A DNA stretch of 59,006 nucleotides from Gammaproteobacteria bacterium (GTDB lineage Bacteria > Pseudomonadota > Gammaproteobacteria > Pseudomonadales > Azotimanducaceae): NCBI GenBank assembly GCA_028821125.1, contig JAPPHD010000147.1:1-59006 (forward strand). The letters run 5' to 3'. The notes under the pieces are model-generated. The model was not told where the DNA came from. It searched no databases and worked only from the letters and a program-made list of their open reading frames with translations. This document shows positions 1-8,188 of the stretch, piece by piece. The translations under genes and the position numbers were made by a program. The number at the start of each line of letters is the position of its first letter. Positions within the stretch are counted from its first letter, which is position 1.

Positions 1-15
1 AGGGGTGCTTTAAAG

Positions 16-112
16 GTGCCGGATACCCGTACCGCACACCTACTCTCTCCCAGCGGGTGTCTGTTCCTTGCGCGTCCTCGTCCCGGCGCGCCGGGTTGCC
101 GGCTTGCATGGG
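16..112. repeat. Partial copy of a dispersed modular intergenic repeat
   Basis: Positions 16-47 are the reverse complement of a 32-nt module (GCGGTACGGGTATCCGGCAC at its 3' end) found at 35004-35035 and 58959-58990, with two differences. Positions about 53-112 match a second module (centred on GGCGCGCCGGGTTG) seen at about 34866-34922 and, less exactly, 28920-28966. The rest of the stretch before the first gene (113-345) shows only a small inverted repeat near 311-329 (GGGGA/TCCCC) and the ribosome site AGAGGA ahead of the first ATG. Confidence 0.75.
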
Positions 113-345
113 CATCTGTTATCCGGGTGATTGATCCGTGTGCGGGCCGGAAATGGTACTTGTCATCCCCGCCCGCCGTCGAGAAGAGGCGTGATGCCGA
201 GGCGACCGCTTCGAGGCGCGGCCCCTCCCCCTGCGCGTTCGAGAGACCCTTGAGGCGATTTTTGATAGCATGCCGCGATCAGGCCGGTTGTATCAGGCCA
301 CTGCGTTTACGGGGAGTTTCCCCGGACACTTGAGAGGAAATTGGC

Positions 346-1530
346 ATGCGGGACGTGGTCGTCATCGACAGCGTGCGAACCGGCTTGGCGAAGTCGTTTC
401 GCGGAAGTTTCAATCTCACCCGGTCGGACGACATGCTGGCGCATTGCATCGATGCGCTGCTCGACCGGAACCCGGAGATTTCGCCGGACGAAGTCGAAGA
501 CGTGATCGTCGGCGCAGCCAATCACGTCGGCGAGCAGGACGGCAACCTTGCGCGTCTCGCGGTTGTGCTGTCCAGGCTGCCGATAACGGTTGCCGGCTCG
601 ACCATCAACCGGTTCTGTTCCTCAGGGCTGCAGTCGATCGCCTTTGCGGCCAACCAGATCGCCTCCGGGCAGACCCAGGTGGCGATTGCGGGGGGCGTCG
701 ATTCCATCTCAATGCGCAACCGCCAGGATGCCGGCAAGGCCGAACTCAACAAGACCCTGCTGGAAGAAAAACCCGACATTTTCATGGCCATGGGCAACAC
801 CGCCGAGGTGGTCGCACGCCGCTACCAGGTAACGCGCGAGGTTCAGGACGAGTACGCGCTGCAGAGCCAGCAGCGGTACGCCAGGGCCCAGCAGGCCGGA
901 TGGGTCGACGAGGAGATCGTTCCCATGAGCACGACCATGCTCAAGGTCGACAGGCAGACCGGCGAGCAGAGCAAGGCGGAAGTGGTTGTCGAGCGGGACG
1001 AGTGCAACCGCCCCACCACCACGCTGGAAGGGCTGGCCGGGTTGCCGCCAGCGTTCGAGGAGGACGGCACCGTGACCGCCGGCAACGCCTCCCAGCTTTC
1101 CGACGGGGCTTCCATGACGCTGCTGATGAGCGCCGAGCGCGCGGGCCAGTTGGGCGTGGAACCGATGGGCATCTACCGGGGTTTCACGGTGGCCGCCTGC
1201 GAGCCGGACGAAATGGGCATCGGGCCGGTGTTCGCCGTGCCGCGCCTGCTGCACAATGCCGGCCTCGAACAGGACGACATCGATCTCTGGGAACTGAACG
1301 AAGCGTTCGCGTCGCAGTGCGTCTATTGCCGGGACGCGCTGGGGCTCGACAACGAAATCTACAACGTCAACGGCGGCAGCATCAGCATCGGCCATCCGTT
1401 CGGCATGACCGGTTCGCGAATGACAGGGCTGATCCTGCGGGAACTGAAGCGCCGCAACAGCAGGTATGGCGTTGTCACCATGTGCATCGGCGGTGGCCAG
1501 GGCGCGGCCGGCCTCTTCGAGGCGGCTTGA
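346..1530 (+). CDS. Thiolase family protein (acetyl-CoA C-acyltransferase)
   Basis: A 394-residue thiolase, the usual family length. It should cleave 3-ketoacyl-CoA with free CoA in the last step of beta-oxidation, or run the reverse condensation. The nucleophilic cysteine is C91 in NRFCSSGLQ. The C-terminal active-site blocks are present: [16 protein letters not shown] with the catalytic histidine, and CIGGGQGAA with the second cysteine. The ATG at 346 follows AGAGGA at a good distance. It stands ahead of a secreted protein and a two-component system. The nearby enoyl-CoA hydratase and MaoC genes suggest a shared acyl-CoA pathway, but the substrate chain cannot be told from sequence. Confidence 0.95.
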   Translation: MRDVVVIDSVRTGLAKSFRGSFNLTRSDDMLAHCIDALLDRNPEISPDEVEDVIVGAANHVGEQDGNLARLAVVLSRLPITVAGSTINRFCSSGLQSIAFAANQIASGQTQVAIAGGVDSISMRNRQDAGKAELNKTLLEEKPDIFMAMGNTAEVVARRYQVTREVQDEYALQSQQRYARAQQAGWVDEEIVPMSTTMLKVDRQTGEQSKAEVVVERDECNRPTTTLEGLAGLPPAFEEDGTVTAGNASQLSDGASMTLLMSAERAGQLGVEPMGIYRGFTVAACEPDEMGIGPVFAVPRLLHNAGLEQDDIDLWELNEAFASQCVYCRDALGLDNEIYNVNGGSISIGHPFGMTGSRMTGLILRELKRRNSRYGVVTMCIGGGQGAAGLFEAA

Positions 1531-1594
1531 GGCGCGGCGTCGGGATACATTTTGAAACCTGGTGGAAATCGGCAGGAAACACCCGCGCGGGACA

Positions 1595-2101
1595 ATGAAC
1601 GATTACTCTGCGGATTTGAAAACGACACGTAGAATGGTTGTTGAAACGGGCTGGAATCGCGTTTTGCGCGTATTGGTTCTGGTCGCAATTCTGCCTTTGG
1701 CGGCAGGGGCTCACGCGGCGTTGAACGAGGAGTTCCGGGCCGAGCCGGCGCGCGTCAGCTACGCCTCGGTAAGCGACGAAGACCTGACGGCCATCGCCGC
1801 CCGCTGGGACGATCTCGACGCACAGCAGCGCCGCGCGCTCCTCTCGGAAGTCAAGATGCGGATGAAGCGCAACGGCACCGCCGAAGGGGTTCTGCAGGTC
1901 AACGTCAGGCGCCGTTACGGTAAGGTGGTGCGCCATCCCAACGGAGCGACGGCGACGCTGCGCGTGGAGGTTCGCTCCGTCAAGAAGCAGGGCAGCCGGG
2001 AATTCGGAGTCGGCTTCGAGAATCGGGCCGGTCAGGACGATGCCGCACCCGACCGGAAAGAACCCGACCCGCCGGTACTCAGGGTGGCCGACCCGGATTA
2101 G
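1595..2101 (+). CDS. Hypothetical exported protein
   Basis: 168 residues from ATG 1595; an in-frame GTG at 1562 would add 11. A basic start, a hydrophobic stretch (about residues 25-42, VLRVLVLVAILPLAAGAHA) and an Ala-x-Ala type cleavage site indicate a signal peptide, so the protein should act in the periplasm. The mature part is short, charged and helical at first (SDEDLTAIAARWDDLDAQQRRALL), followed by a strand-rich, Arg/Lys-rich region and a Pro/Asp-rich tail. I do not recognise a family. It ends 6 nt before the response regulator, so it probably belongs to the same operon and might be an accessory or target of that system; this is inference from position only. Confidence 0.7.
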   Translation: MNDYSADLKTTRRMVVETGWNRVLRVLVLVAILPLAAGAHAALNEEFRAEPARVSYASVSDEDLTAIAARWDDLDAQQRRALLSEVKMRMKRNGTAEGVLQVNVRRRYGKVVRHPNGATATLRVEVRSVKKQGSREFGVGFENRAGQDDAAPDRKEPDPPVLRVADPD

Positions 2102-2107
2102 GGCCTG

Positions 2108-2809
2108 ATGGAAGCCGAAGGCGCGAGGCTCCTGGTTGTCGATGACGACCCGGAGATTCGGGAACTCACCCAGGCATACCTCTCCAGGCAGGGATTCGAA
2201 GTCGACTGTGTCGATGGCGGCGCGGCGATGGACGAATACCTCGCCGCCCGGCGGCCCGACCTGATCGTGCTCGACCTCATGCTTCCCGGCGAGCATGGTT
2301 TGTCGATCGCCCGGCGCCTGAAGGGCGAGCGGGACATCCCCATCATCATCGTCTCCGCCCAGGGCGAGGATGTCGACCGCATCGTCGGCCTGGAGGTGGG
2401 CGCCGACGACTACATCGGCAAGCCGTTCAATCCGAGGGAACTGCTGGCTCGCATCCGGGCCGTGCTGCGCCGCATCGACCGCCCCCAGGAAACCGGCGGA
2501 GAAAAACGGGTTCGCTTCGGTCTTTTCGAGCTCGACCCGGCCGCCTACCGGCTGACTCGGGAAGGCGTGCCGGTGCCTTTGACATCGGGAGAATTCGACC
2601 TCCTGTGCGTGCTGACGGCACATCCCAACAAGGTCCTGGACCGTGACCGGATACTTGATCTCCTGACCGGCGCGGAACGGTCTCCCTTCGATCGCAGCAT
2701 CGATGTGCGCGTGACCAGGCTGCGCGGCAAGATCGAGCCCGATCCGGCGGAACCGGTCTACATCAAGACCGTTTGGGGCAAGGGCTACATGTTCTGCCCG
2801 GACGGGTGA
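2108..2809 (+). CDS. OmpR-family response regulator
   Basis: 233 residues with an N-terminal receiver domain (about 6-120) and a C-terminal winged-helix DNA-binding domain (about 135-232). The acidic pocket DDD near residues 12-14, the phospho-acceptor D56 (VLDLMLPG) and the conserved lysine in YIGKPF are all present. The C-terminal half has the OmpR/PhoB features LTSGEFDLLCVL, RSIDVRVTRLRGKIE and the final VWGKGYMF wing. It is 7 nt upstream of a histidine kinase and resembles OmpR of the EnvZ/OmpR pair. It would regulate transcription after phosphorylation by that kinase; the target genes are unknown. Confidence 0.95.
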   Translation: MEAEGARLLVVDDDPEIRELTQAYLSRQGFEVDCVDGGAAMDEYLAARRPDLIVLDLMLPGEHGLSIARRLKGERDIPIIIVSAQGEDVDRIVGLEVGADDYIGKPFNPRELLARIRAVLRRIDRPQETGGEKRVRFGLFELDPAAYRLTREGVPVPLTSGEFDLLCVLTAHPNKVLDRDRILDLLTGAERSPFDRSIDVRVTRLRGKIEPDPAEPVYIKTVWGKGYMFCPDG

Positions 2810-2816
2810 GGCGTCG

Positions 2817-4136
2817 GTGGCCGGGGCAAAACTGCAACTCGGGGCCGCGGAGGTCGCGAAACGGCTCCGCAACCTCTGGGCCAACTCGCTGCTGTTTCGA
2901 ACCAACCTGACCCTGGGGGTCAGTTCGCTGGTCATCGTGGCGATTGCGGTGGCCGCGGTGCAGTACTTCGTCGTGCAGCCCATCGCGGAGCGCTCCGCCG
3001 ACGACGAGGCCGCCCTGCTGGTGCTGTCCGCCCAGACCTGGGTGGAGCTTCCTCCGGAAGCGCGGCGCTATTTCGAGCTGGAGCTGGCCGAGAACCACGA
3101 CCTCATCATCAGTGCGGTGCCGGAGCGTTACGACCCGGTGGCGTACGGCGACGCGCCCTTCCTGGCCCTGGTGGAGGAGAAACTCAGCGAACGGTTCGAC
3201 GGGCCGGTGGAAATGTCGCGCACGGAGGAGTTGACCTGGGCGACGCTGCCCATTGCCGGTTACGAGTTGCAGATCGGCTTCTCACCGACACGGCGGGACG
3301 TCCAGACCACCTACGTGGGCATTGTCATTGCCGGCGCCGGTGCGGCGGTGGTGTTCATTACGTCCCTGTTCATCGCCTTGCGCATTACCCGCCCGCTGGT
3401 GCAGGCCGCGGAGCGGGCCGAGACGTTCCGCGGCGGCCTGAATTTCGATCCGTTGCCCGAGGAAGGCCCCCGGGAACTGGTGGTGCTGGCCCGGAACTTC
3501 AACACCATGGCCCGGGAGATATCAGCGCTGCTGTCTAACCGGACCACGCTGCTCGCGGGCATTTCGCACGATCTGAAAACCCCGCTGACCCGCATGCGGC
3601 TGGCGGTGGAACTGCTGCCCGACGACGTTGACCCGGGCCTGATCGAGCGTTTCGAACACAACCTGGAGTCGATGGACGAACTGATCACCGATGCGCTGAA
3701 GCTTTCGAGCGGCACCCACGAGGCGGAACAGGAAATCGACCTGCAACCCTTCGTCGAATCGGTTCTGGCGAGTTACGCCACGCCCATGCCGCTGGAGTGC
3801 CGCGATTGTCCCACGCAACCGGTGCGGCTCGCGCCGGGCGCCCTGCGCCGGGTGCTGACCAACCTGCTCACCAATGCCCGCCAGCACGGCAAGGAGGTGC
3901 GGGTAGAGGTGCACGGGCGGGAGATACACGTCCTGGATTCCGGCCCGGGCATACCGCTGGAACACCGGGAGGCGGTGTTTCAGCCCTTCTTCCGGCTGGA
4001 CAGTTCACGCAGTGCCGCCACGGGAGGCAGCGGGCTGGGTCTCGCCATCGTTCACCAACTTTGCCAGACGCACGGCTGGCGCATTGAAATCGGCGCCGGT
4101 CGGGGCGGCGGCACCGATGTCTGCCTGGAGATTTGA
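2817..4136 (+). CDS. EnvZ-like sensor histidine kinase
   Basis: 439 residues from GTG 2817. There is an N-terminal membrane segment (about 33-54), a periplasmic sensor region (about 55-163), a second membrane segment (about 166-190), a HAMP linker, then HisKA with H251 in GISHDLKTPLTRMR. The HATPase part has the N box LTNLLTNARQHGKEV, the G1 box DSGPGIP and the G2 box GGSGLGLAIV. It should autophosphorylate H251 and pass the phosphate to the response regulator encoded 7 nt upstream. The overall plan is that of EnvZ. The stimulus is unknown. Confidence 0.93.
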   Translation: MAGAKLQLGAAEVAKRLRNLWANSLLFRTNLTLGVSSLVIVAIAVAAVQYFVVQPIAERSADDEAALLVLSAQTWVELPPEARRYFELELAENHDLIISAVPERYDPVAYGDAPFLALVEEKLSERFDGPVEMSRTEELTWATLPIAGYELQIGFSPTRRDVQTTYVGIVIAGAGAAVVFITSLFIALRITRPLVQAAERAETFRGGLNFDPLPEEGPRELVVLARNFNTMAREISALLSNRTTLLAGISHDLKTPLTRMRLAVELLPDDVDPGLIERFEHNLESMDELITDALKLSSGTHEAEQEIDLQPFVESVLASYATPMPLECRDCPTQPVRLAPGALRRVLTNLLTNARQHGKEVRVEVHGREIHVLDSGPGIPLEHREAVFQPFFRLDSSRSAATGGSGLGLAIVHQLCQTHGWRIEIGAGRGGGTDVCLEI

Positions 4137-4470
4137 GGCGCCCGGACCCTCATGCAACCACTGCGGCGGTATAACGCGTGGTAACAAAATGACACAATTT
4201 TCCCATGGCCGGAAATTCTCTGGAAACACCTTTCGGCCATAGTAGATCGCGTGAAGTGGCCCAAGAAGCTGCTTCCCCATGAGGCAATCTCTATCCCCTT
4301 AGACCTTAATTGGTCTACTCCAGCCGCCGGCTTCCTCTCCAGGCCGGCGGCTTTCTTCTTTGTGGCGCAAAGCCCGCGCTGCATCGAATCACGGGCGGGT
4401 GACCGCATTCATGCTGTACATCGATCTCTGATACCGTGGAAACTGTCGGTGCTGGACACGGGAAGACATC
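4137..4470. other. Intergenic stretch with hairpins, possible small RNA
   Basis: No convincing coding sequence. It holds a short inverted repeat at 4300-4317 (TAGACC, loop TTAATT, GGTCTA), followed closely by a strong intrinsic terminator at 4322-4361. Two adjacent hairpins ending in a T-run, about 180 nt after the kinase stop and before the next gene, could be the 3' end of a short transcript or simply the terminator of the two-component operon. No clear promoter was identified. Confidence 0.35.
4322..4361 (+). terminator. Rho-independent terminator
   Basis: The 10-bp perfect stem AGCCGCCGGC (4322-4331) / GCCGGCGGCT (4343-4352) with an 11-nt loop is followed by TTTCTTCTTT. It is placed after the two-component operon and before the enoyl-CoA hydratase gene on the same strand. 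Confidence 0.85.
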
Positions 4471-5250
4471 GTGACGGAATTTGTCGAAGTACTGTACGAG
4501 GAGCGGGGCCCCATGGCCCTGATCACCATCAATCGGCCGGCGAAGCACAACGCGATCTCGCTGGATACGCTGGAAGAACTGCACGCGGCGGTGGGCCGGG
4601 CGGCGGATTCCGATGCCGTGCGCGCCATCACGATCACCGGAGCGGGGGAGAAGGCCTTCGCCTCCGGTTCGGATCTCTCGGAGGTGCTGCACAGGGATTT
4701 CAGAAAGGCGCTGGAACCGATCGTGCAGGGGCTGGCGGACCGGCTGGAACGGACGCCCAAGCCGACCATCGCGGCCATAAACGGCATCTGCATGGGCGGC
4801 GGGCTTGAGGTTGCCCTGGGTTGCGACCTGCGCATCGCCACGCCCGAGGCCCGTTTCGCCACGCCGGAGGGCAAGCTGGGCATCATTCCGGGCGGGGGTG
4901 CGACGGCGCGCCTGCCGCGCATTGTGGGCCGGGGCTGGGGCATGGAGATGCTGCTGATGGGCGAGCCGATCGATGCCGAGCGGGCACTCTCAATCGGCCT
5001 GGTCACCCGCATCGTCCCCGCCGATGAATTGCTGGCCGAGGCGCAGCGCATCGCCGAGCACCTCGCCGGATTTGCGCCTTTCGTTCCCCGAACGATGAAG
5101 GCAATGGTGAATTTCGGCATGGAGGCGAGTCTCTCGGGCGCGCTCATGCTCGAAAAGTACGCCCAGGGGGCGCTGGTGCAGACAGACGACAAGACCGAGG
5201 GCATCAGCGCTTTCCTCGAGAAGAGGAAACCGGAATTCAAGGGCCGTTGA
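4471..5250 (+). CDS. Enoyl-CoA hydratase/isomerase family protein
   Basis: 259 residues from GTG 4471, the usual crotonase length. It should hydrate or isomerise an enoyl-CoA. The family's oxyanion-hole blocks are visible: FASGSDLSEVL near residues 63-73, and NGICMGGGLEVALGCDLRIA near 103-122. The C-terminal half has the usual FATPEGKLGIIPGGGATARLPR, MGEPIDAERALSIGLV and VPADEL blocks. Two MaoC-type hydratase genes follow on the same strand, so it probably belongs to a fatty-acid or side-chain degradation cluster. The exact reaction within the crotonase superfamily cannot be fixed. Confidence 0.93.
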   Translation: MTEFVEVLYEERGPMALITINRPAKHNAISLDTLEELHAAVGRAADSDAVRAITITGAGEKAFASGSDLSEVLHRDFRKALEPIVQGLADRLERTPKPTIAAINGICMGGGLEVALGCDLRIATPEARFATPEGKLGIIPGGGATARLPRIVGRGWGMEMLLMGEPIDAERALSIGLVTRIVPADELLAEAQRIAEHLAGFAPFVPRTMKAMVNFGMEASLSGALMLEKYAQGALVQTDDKTEGISAFLEKRKPEFKGR

Positions 5251-5322
5251 TCCGCGGCGGGCGCTGTTGGATACTCGCGCCCTTCGATATTTCCGCAGCA
5301 GACCATTCATACAGGGGGAAAG

Positions 5323-5811
5323 ATGGCTATCGAGAAGTTTCCGGTGGAAGCAAGCCACATCATGATGTTCGCCCGCTCCGTGGCCGACGACAATCCGATC
5401 TACTATGACGAGGAATACGCGGCGACCACGGAGCCCGGCCGTGTCATCGCGCCGCCCACCTTTGCCCAGTCGAGCGCCCAGTTCGACCCGGATTACTTTC
5501 TGCGCCCGAAGGTCGGCAAGCCCTGGTTCGGCTCGGGGAAAGAGGCGACGGGCATCAAGCGGGAAGGGTCCGGCGGCGGCGGTGGCGGCGGCCTGCACGC
5601 CGAGCAGCACTTCGAGTACCACCGGCACATCGGCCCGGGCGACGTGCTGACCGCCACGGTCAAGCCCGGCAAGACCTGGGAACGGGAGAGCAAGCGGGCC
5701 GGCAAGCTGACATTCTCGGAGACCATCACCGAGTACCGCGACCAGAACGGCGAACTCGCCATCACCGCGCGCGGCGTCGGCGTTCAAACCGAGCGCCCGG
5801 TTGAGCAATAG
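5323..5811 (+). CDS. MaoC-type N-terminal (FAS1-like) dehydratase
   Basis: 162 residues. It resembles the N-terminal hot-dog domain of MaoC/HadA-type (R)-hydratases: an early ARSVADDNPIYYDEEYA block, then a VIAPPTFAQ block and a HIGPGDVLTATVKPGKTW block. Such proteins normally pair with a catalytic MaoC partner to hydrate enoyl-CoA; that partner is probably the gene starting at 5989. A run of seven glycines (residues about 84-90, GSGGGGGGGLH) sits where related proteins have a short loop. The ATG at 5323 follows GGGGGAAAG. The HadAB or ChsH1/ChsH2 arrangement is a known parallel, but the substrate is not evident. Confidence 0.85.
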   Translation: MAIEKFPVEASHIMMFARSVADDNPIYYDEEYAATTEPGRVIAPPTFAQSSAQFDPDYFLRPKVGKPWFGSGKEATGIKREGSGGGGGGGLHAEQHFEYHRHIGPGDVLTATVKPGKTWERESKRAGKLTFSETITEYRDQNGELAITARGVGVQTERPVEQ

Positions 5812-5884
5812 GAGGCGAACGGGGGCCATGCCCCATCCCGACGGGAAGGCAGTCATCGGGTGGGGACCTGATGGGCTTGAAAAC

Positions 5885-5974
5885 GTGATCCGCGACGTGA
5901 TCCGCGAATGTGATCCGCGAATGTGATCCGCGAATGTGATCCGCGAATGTGATCCGCGAATGTGATCCGCGAAT
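5885..5974 (+). repeat. Short tandem repeat, seven units, unit GTGATCCGCGAAT
   Basis: Six perfect 13-bp units follow one 12-bp first unit (GTGATCCGCGAC). The array ends 14 nt before the ATG of the downstream MaoC gene, leaving only the ribosome site AGAGGAAAG between them. The unit length is not a multiple of three, and no reading frame favours translation. The core ATCCGCGAA recurs upstream of two other genes in this window (7286-7296 and 9506-9527 on the opposite strand). Confidence 0.95.
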
Positions 5975-5988
5975 AAAGAGGAAAGAAA

Positions 5989-6411
5989 ATGGCATTGAAA
6001 GCAAGTGAACTGAACGTGGGCGACACCTATTCGGAATGCCTTGTCGAAGACCTCAAGCGCACGCAGCTCGTCCAGTACGCGGGCGCTTCGGGCGACTACA
6101 ACCCGTTGCACACCGATGAGCCGTTCACGAAGGAGATCGCCGGCTACCCCACGGTGTTCGCCCACGGCATGCTCACCATGGGCATGACCGGCCGCATGCT
6201 GACCAACTACGTGGGCGACGGCCGGCTGAAGACATACGGCGTGCGCTTCACCAACCAGGTGTGGCCGGGCGATACGCTGAATTCCACGGCCACCGTCGAG
6301 GACATCGGCGAGGAAGACGGCGAACCGGTCGTGAACCTCAAGGTGGAAACCACCAACCAGGACGGCATGGTGGTGGTACGGGGGTACGCCTCCGCCCTGG
6401 TCGATTCCTGA
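5989..6411 (+). CDS. MaoC family (R)-specific enoyl-CoA hydratase/dehydratase
   Basis: 140 residues, a single hot-dog fold. The hydratase-2 motif is clear: YAGASGDYNPLHTDEPFTK near residues 27-45 supplies the catalytic Asp/His pair, followed by FAHGMLTMGMTGRMLTNYV and VWPGDTLNSTATVEDIG. It should hydrate trans-enoyl-CoA to an (R)-3-hydroxyacyl-CoA, probably with the non-catalytic partner encoded at 5323. The ATG follows AGAGGAAAG, with a 13-bp tandem repeat array directly upstream that may affect expression. Confidence 0.93.
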   Translation: MALKASELNVGDTYSECLVEDLKRTQLVQYAGASGDYNPLHTDEPFTKEIAGYPTVFAHGMLTMGMTGRMLTNYVGDGRLKTYGVRFTNQVWPGDTLNSTATVEDIGEEDGEPVVNLKVETTNQDGMVVVRGYASALVDS

Positions 6412-6449
6412 ACAGCACCGATGTCGGCGGGTTGCACGGCTCCGGCCGG

Positions 6450-7220
6450 CTACCAGTTCTCGACCGAGGTCCTCAGGTCCAGTTCAAAGGTCCAGGCCGT
6501 GGGCGGCTGCCGGTACAGGTGCTCATAACCGTCGACGATTCCCTCAAGTGAAATCAGCCTGCCGCCGCCGGAGTCCTTTGCCAGATCGGGGAATCGCCCG
6601 AAAATCTTCTCGCCGGCAATGCCACCGTCGATGACCACATGGCCGACGTGCACCCCTTCCGGCCCGTACTCCTTGGCCATGGCCTGCGCGAGATTGCGCA
6701 ATGCCCCCTTCGCCGAGTTGAACGCGCCGAAATTCGTCCGTCCGCGCAGGGATGCGCTCGCGCCGGTGAACAGCAGCGTACCGCGTGTGCCGCTCGATGC
6801 GGGTGCGGGTTGCGAACCGGCGCCGGCCGCTGCCCCCGGACCGCCGGCGAGAAACCGGCGCACCGCTTCCCGGCCGACCAGAAAACCGCCGAAACAGCCG
6901 GTGCGCCAGGCAGCCTCGAAATAGTCGGCCTCCATCTCCGCGATGCGTCCGGGCGTGTTGTTGCCGACGTTGTAAATTGCCAGTTTGAGCCCGTCTCCGG
7001 CGGCATCGAACAGCGATGCGACTTCGCCTTCGTCGGTGGCATCGGTGACCACGGCCTCGGCAACGCCGCCGTCGGTTTCGATGCTGGCCACCACGGCATC
7101 CAGGGATTCCCGGGTGCGTCCGGCGACGAAAACCTTGAGACCTAGCCCGGCGAAGCGCCGGCAGAGTTGCGCGCCGAGCCCCCGGTCGGGGCCGACGCCA
7201 ATGACGATGGCGGTGTCCAT
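6450..7220 (-). CDS. Short-chain dehydrogenase/reductase (SDR)
   Basis: 256 residues from ATG 7220, which has GGGAG 5 nt upstream; an in-frame ATG at 7232 is an alternative. The N-terminal Rossmann motif is the variant IGVGPDRGLGAQLCRRFA. A NVGNNTPG block replaces the usual NNAG. The catalytic region is atypical: LLFTGASASLRGRTNFGAFNSAKGALRNLAQAMAKE has the Ser block and the lysine of the SAK motif, but a Phe where the YxxxK tyrosine usually lies. It may be a divergent SDR with altered activity. It converges with the MaoC gene and is preceded by an 11-bp tandem repeat. Confidence 0.85.
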   Translation of the reverse strand: MDTAIVIGVGPDRGLGAQLCRRFAGLGLKVFVAGRTRESLDAVVASIETDGGVAEAVVTDATDEGEVASLFDAAGDGLKLAIYNVGNNTPGRIAEMEADYFEAAWRTGCFGGFLVGREAVRRFLAGGPGAAAGAGSQPAPASSGTRGTLLFTGASASLRGRTNFGAFNSAKGALRNLAQAMAKEYGPEGVHVGHVVIDGGIAGEKIFGRFPDLAKDSGGGRLISLEGIVDGYEHLYRQPPTAWTFELDLRTSVENW

Positions 7221-7241
7221 AGTTGCTCCCATATCTTCTTT

Positions 7242-7296
7242 GTTCGCAGTTCGTTCGCAGTTCGTTCGCAGTTCGTTCGCAGTTCGTTCGCGGATC
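7242..7296 (-). repeat. Short tandem repeat, five 11-bp units
   Basis: On the plus strand four GTTCGCAGTTC units are followed by one GTTCGCGGATC. On the SDR coding strand it therefore reads TGATCCGCGAAC and then four GAACTGCGAAC units, ending about 21 nt before the chosen start codon. The divergent first unit matches the core of the 5885-5974 repeat. Confidence 0.9.
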
Positions 7297-7369
7297 AGAA
7301 TGTCAGTTCTGTCGAGTCCGCACCCGTTCGCCGCTTGCGAGTGGCGTTGGGGCAGCGCGCCGCCAGTGA

Positions 7370-7399
7370 CTGACGCCCCCGTGCACACTCATGTAGAAT
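7370..7399 (+). promoter_or_regulatory. Possible sigma-70 promoter for the ClpP-like gene
   Basis: CTGACG (7370-7375), an 18-nt spacer and TAGAAT (7394-7399) lie about 140 nt before the ClpP-like start. The -10 hexamer is good and the -35 moderate. The remaining leader is very G-rich with CCGGGACCGGGACCGG-like direct repeats. Confidence 0.35.
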
Positions 7400-7540
7400 C
7401 TCGCGCCCAGTCTATACAAGACCGGCCCGATCGCCAGGCACAGACCCTCACGTTCTCCGATTCCAACCTCCCGGAACGCAGGACGGGGGCACCGAAGCCG
7501 GGGCCGGGACCGGGACCGGAACGAAACGAGAGGAGCGAGT

Positions 7541-8131
7541 ATGGCCAGGCTCGACGGCGAGCAGGACATCATGGAAGCGGCGAAGCAGTTCAACATGCTC
7601 GAGAGCACGCTATTCAAGCATCGCACGCTCACGCTGTTCGGCGAGATCACCAAGGATGTGGCCCAGCGCACGGCGGAGCGGCTCTTGAGCCTGTCGTTCG
7701 AGTCCGACGACCCCATCACCATGTTCATCGGCTCCCCCGGCGGCCACGTGGAGTCGGGCGACACCATTTTCGACATGATCGGCTACGTCAAGCCCACGGT
7801 GCGGGTGGTGGGCACCGGCTGGGTGGGCAGCATCGCCACCCATATCTTTCTGGCGCCGGAGCGGGAACACCGCTACTGCCTGCCGAACACCCGTTTCCTG
7901 ATCCACCAGCCCGCAGGCGGGTTCGGCGGCGACGCCACCGACATCGAGATCCATGCCCGTGAGATCGTCAAGACCCGGGAGCGCATCAACCGCATCATTG
8001 CCGAGCGCACCGGCCAGCCTCTGGAGAAGGTGGCCGAAGACACCGACCGCGATTACTGGATGAGCGCAGAGGAATCGCTGGAATACGGGCTGGTCGGCAA
8101 GATCGTTGCCAGCGCCGGGGAAATCGGCTGA
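7541..8131 (+). CDS. ClpP-like serine protease (Clp proteolytic subunit homologue)
   Basis: 196 residues. The ClpP fold blocks are clear: MFIGSPGGHVESGDTIFDMI, then GTGWVGSIATHIFLA with candidate Ser97, FLIHQP with His122 and DTDRDYWMSAEESLEYGLVG with candidate Asp171, giving a full Ser-His-Asp triad. The segment around the nucleophile (GSIATH) differs from the usual ASMGA of housekeeping ClpP, so this looks like a second, specialised paralogue. No Clp ATPase or tig gene is adjacent. The ATG follows AGAGGAGCG. In the cytosol it would degrade proteins with an AAA+ partner encoded elsewhere; that is inference from the family. Confidence 0.9.
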   Translation: MARLDGEQDIMEAAKQFNMLESTLFKHRTLTLFGEITKDVAQRTAERLLSLSFESDDPITMFIGSPGGHVESGDTIFDMIGYVKPTVRVVGTGWVGSIATHIFLAPEREHRYCLPNTRFLIHQPAGGFGGDATDIEIHAREIVKTRERINRIIAERTGQPLEKVAEDTDRDYWMSAEESLEYGLVGKIVASAGEIG

Positions 8132-8188
8132 ATTGCCATTGCCCCGGAAGTGTGCCGGCGGGTCGAGGCGCCGGGCGGACGGGGCGAA

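Noticed and set aside
1475-2983. 502-codon minus-strand frame opposite the two-component genes
   Set aside because: Antisense shadow with no domain; the plus strand carries a complete response regulator and kinase start.
5885-5974. Repeat array taken as a possible CRISPR
   Set aside because: The 13-bp units are directly adjacent without spacers, and there are no cas genes.
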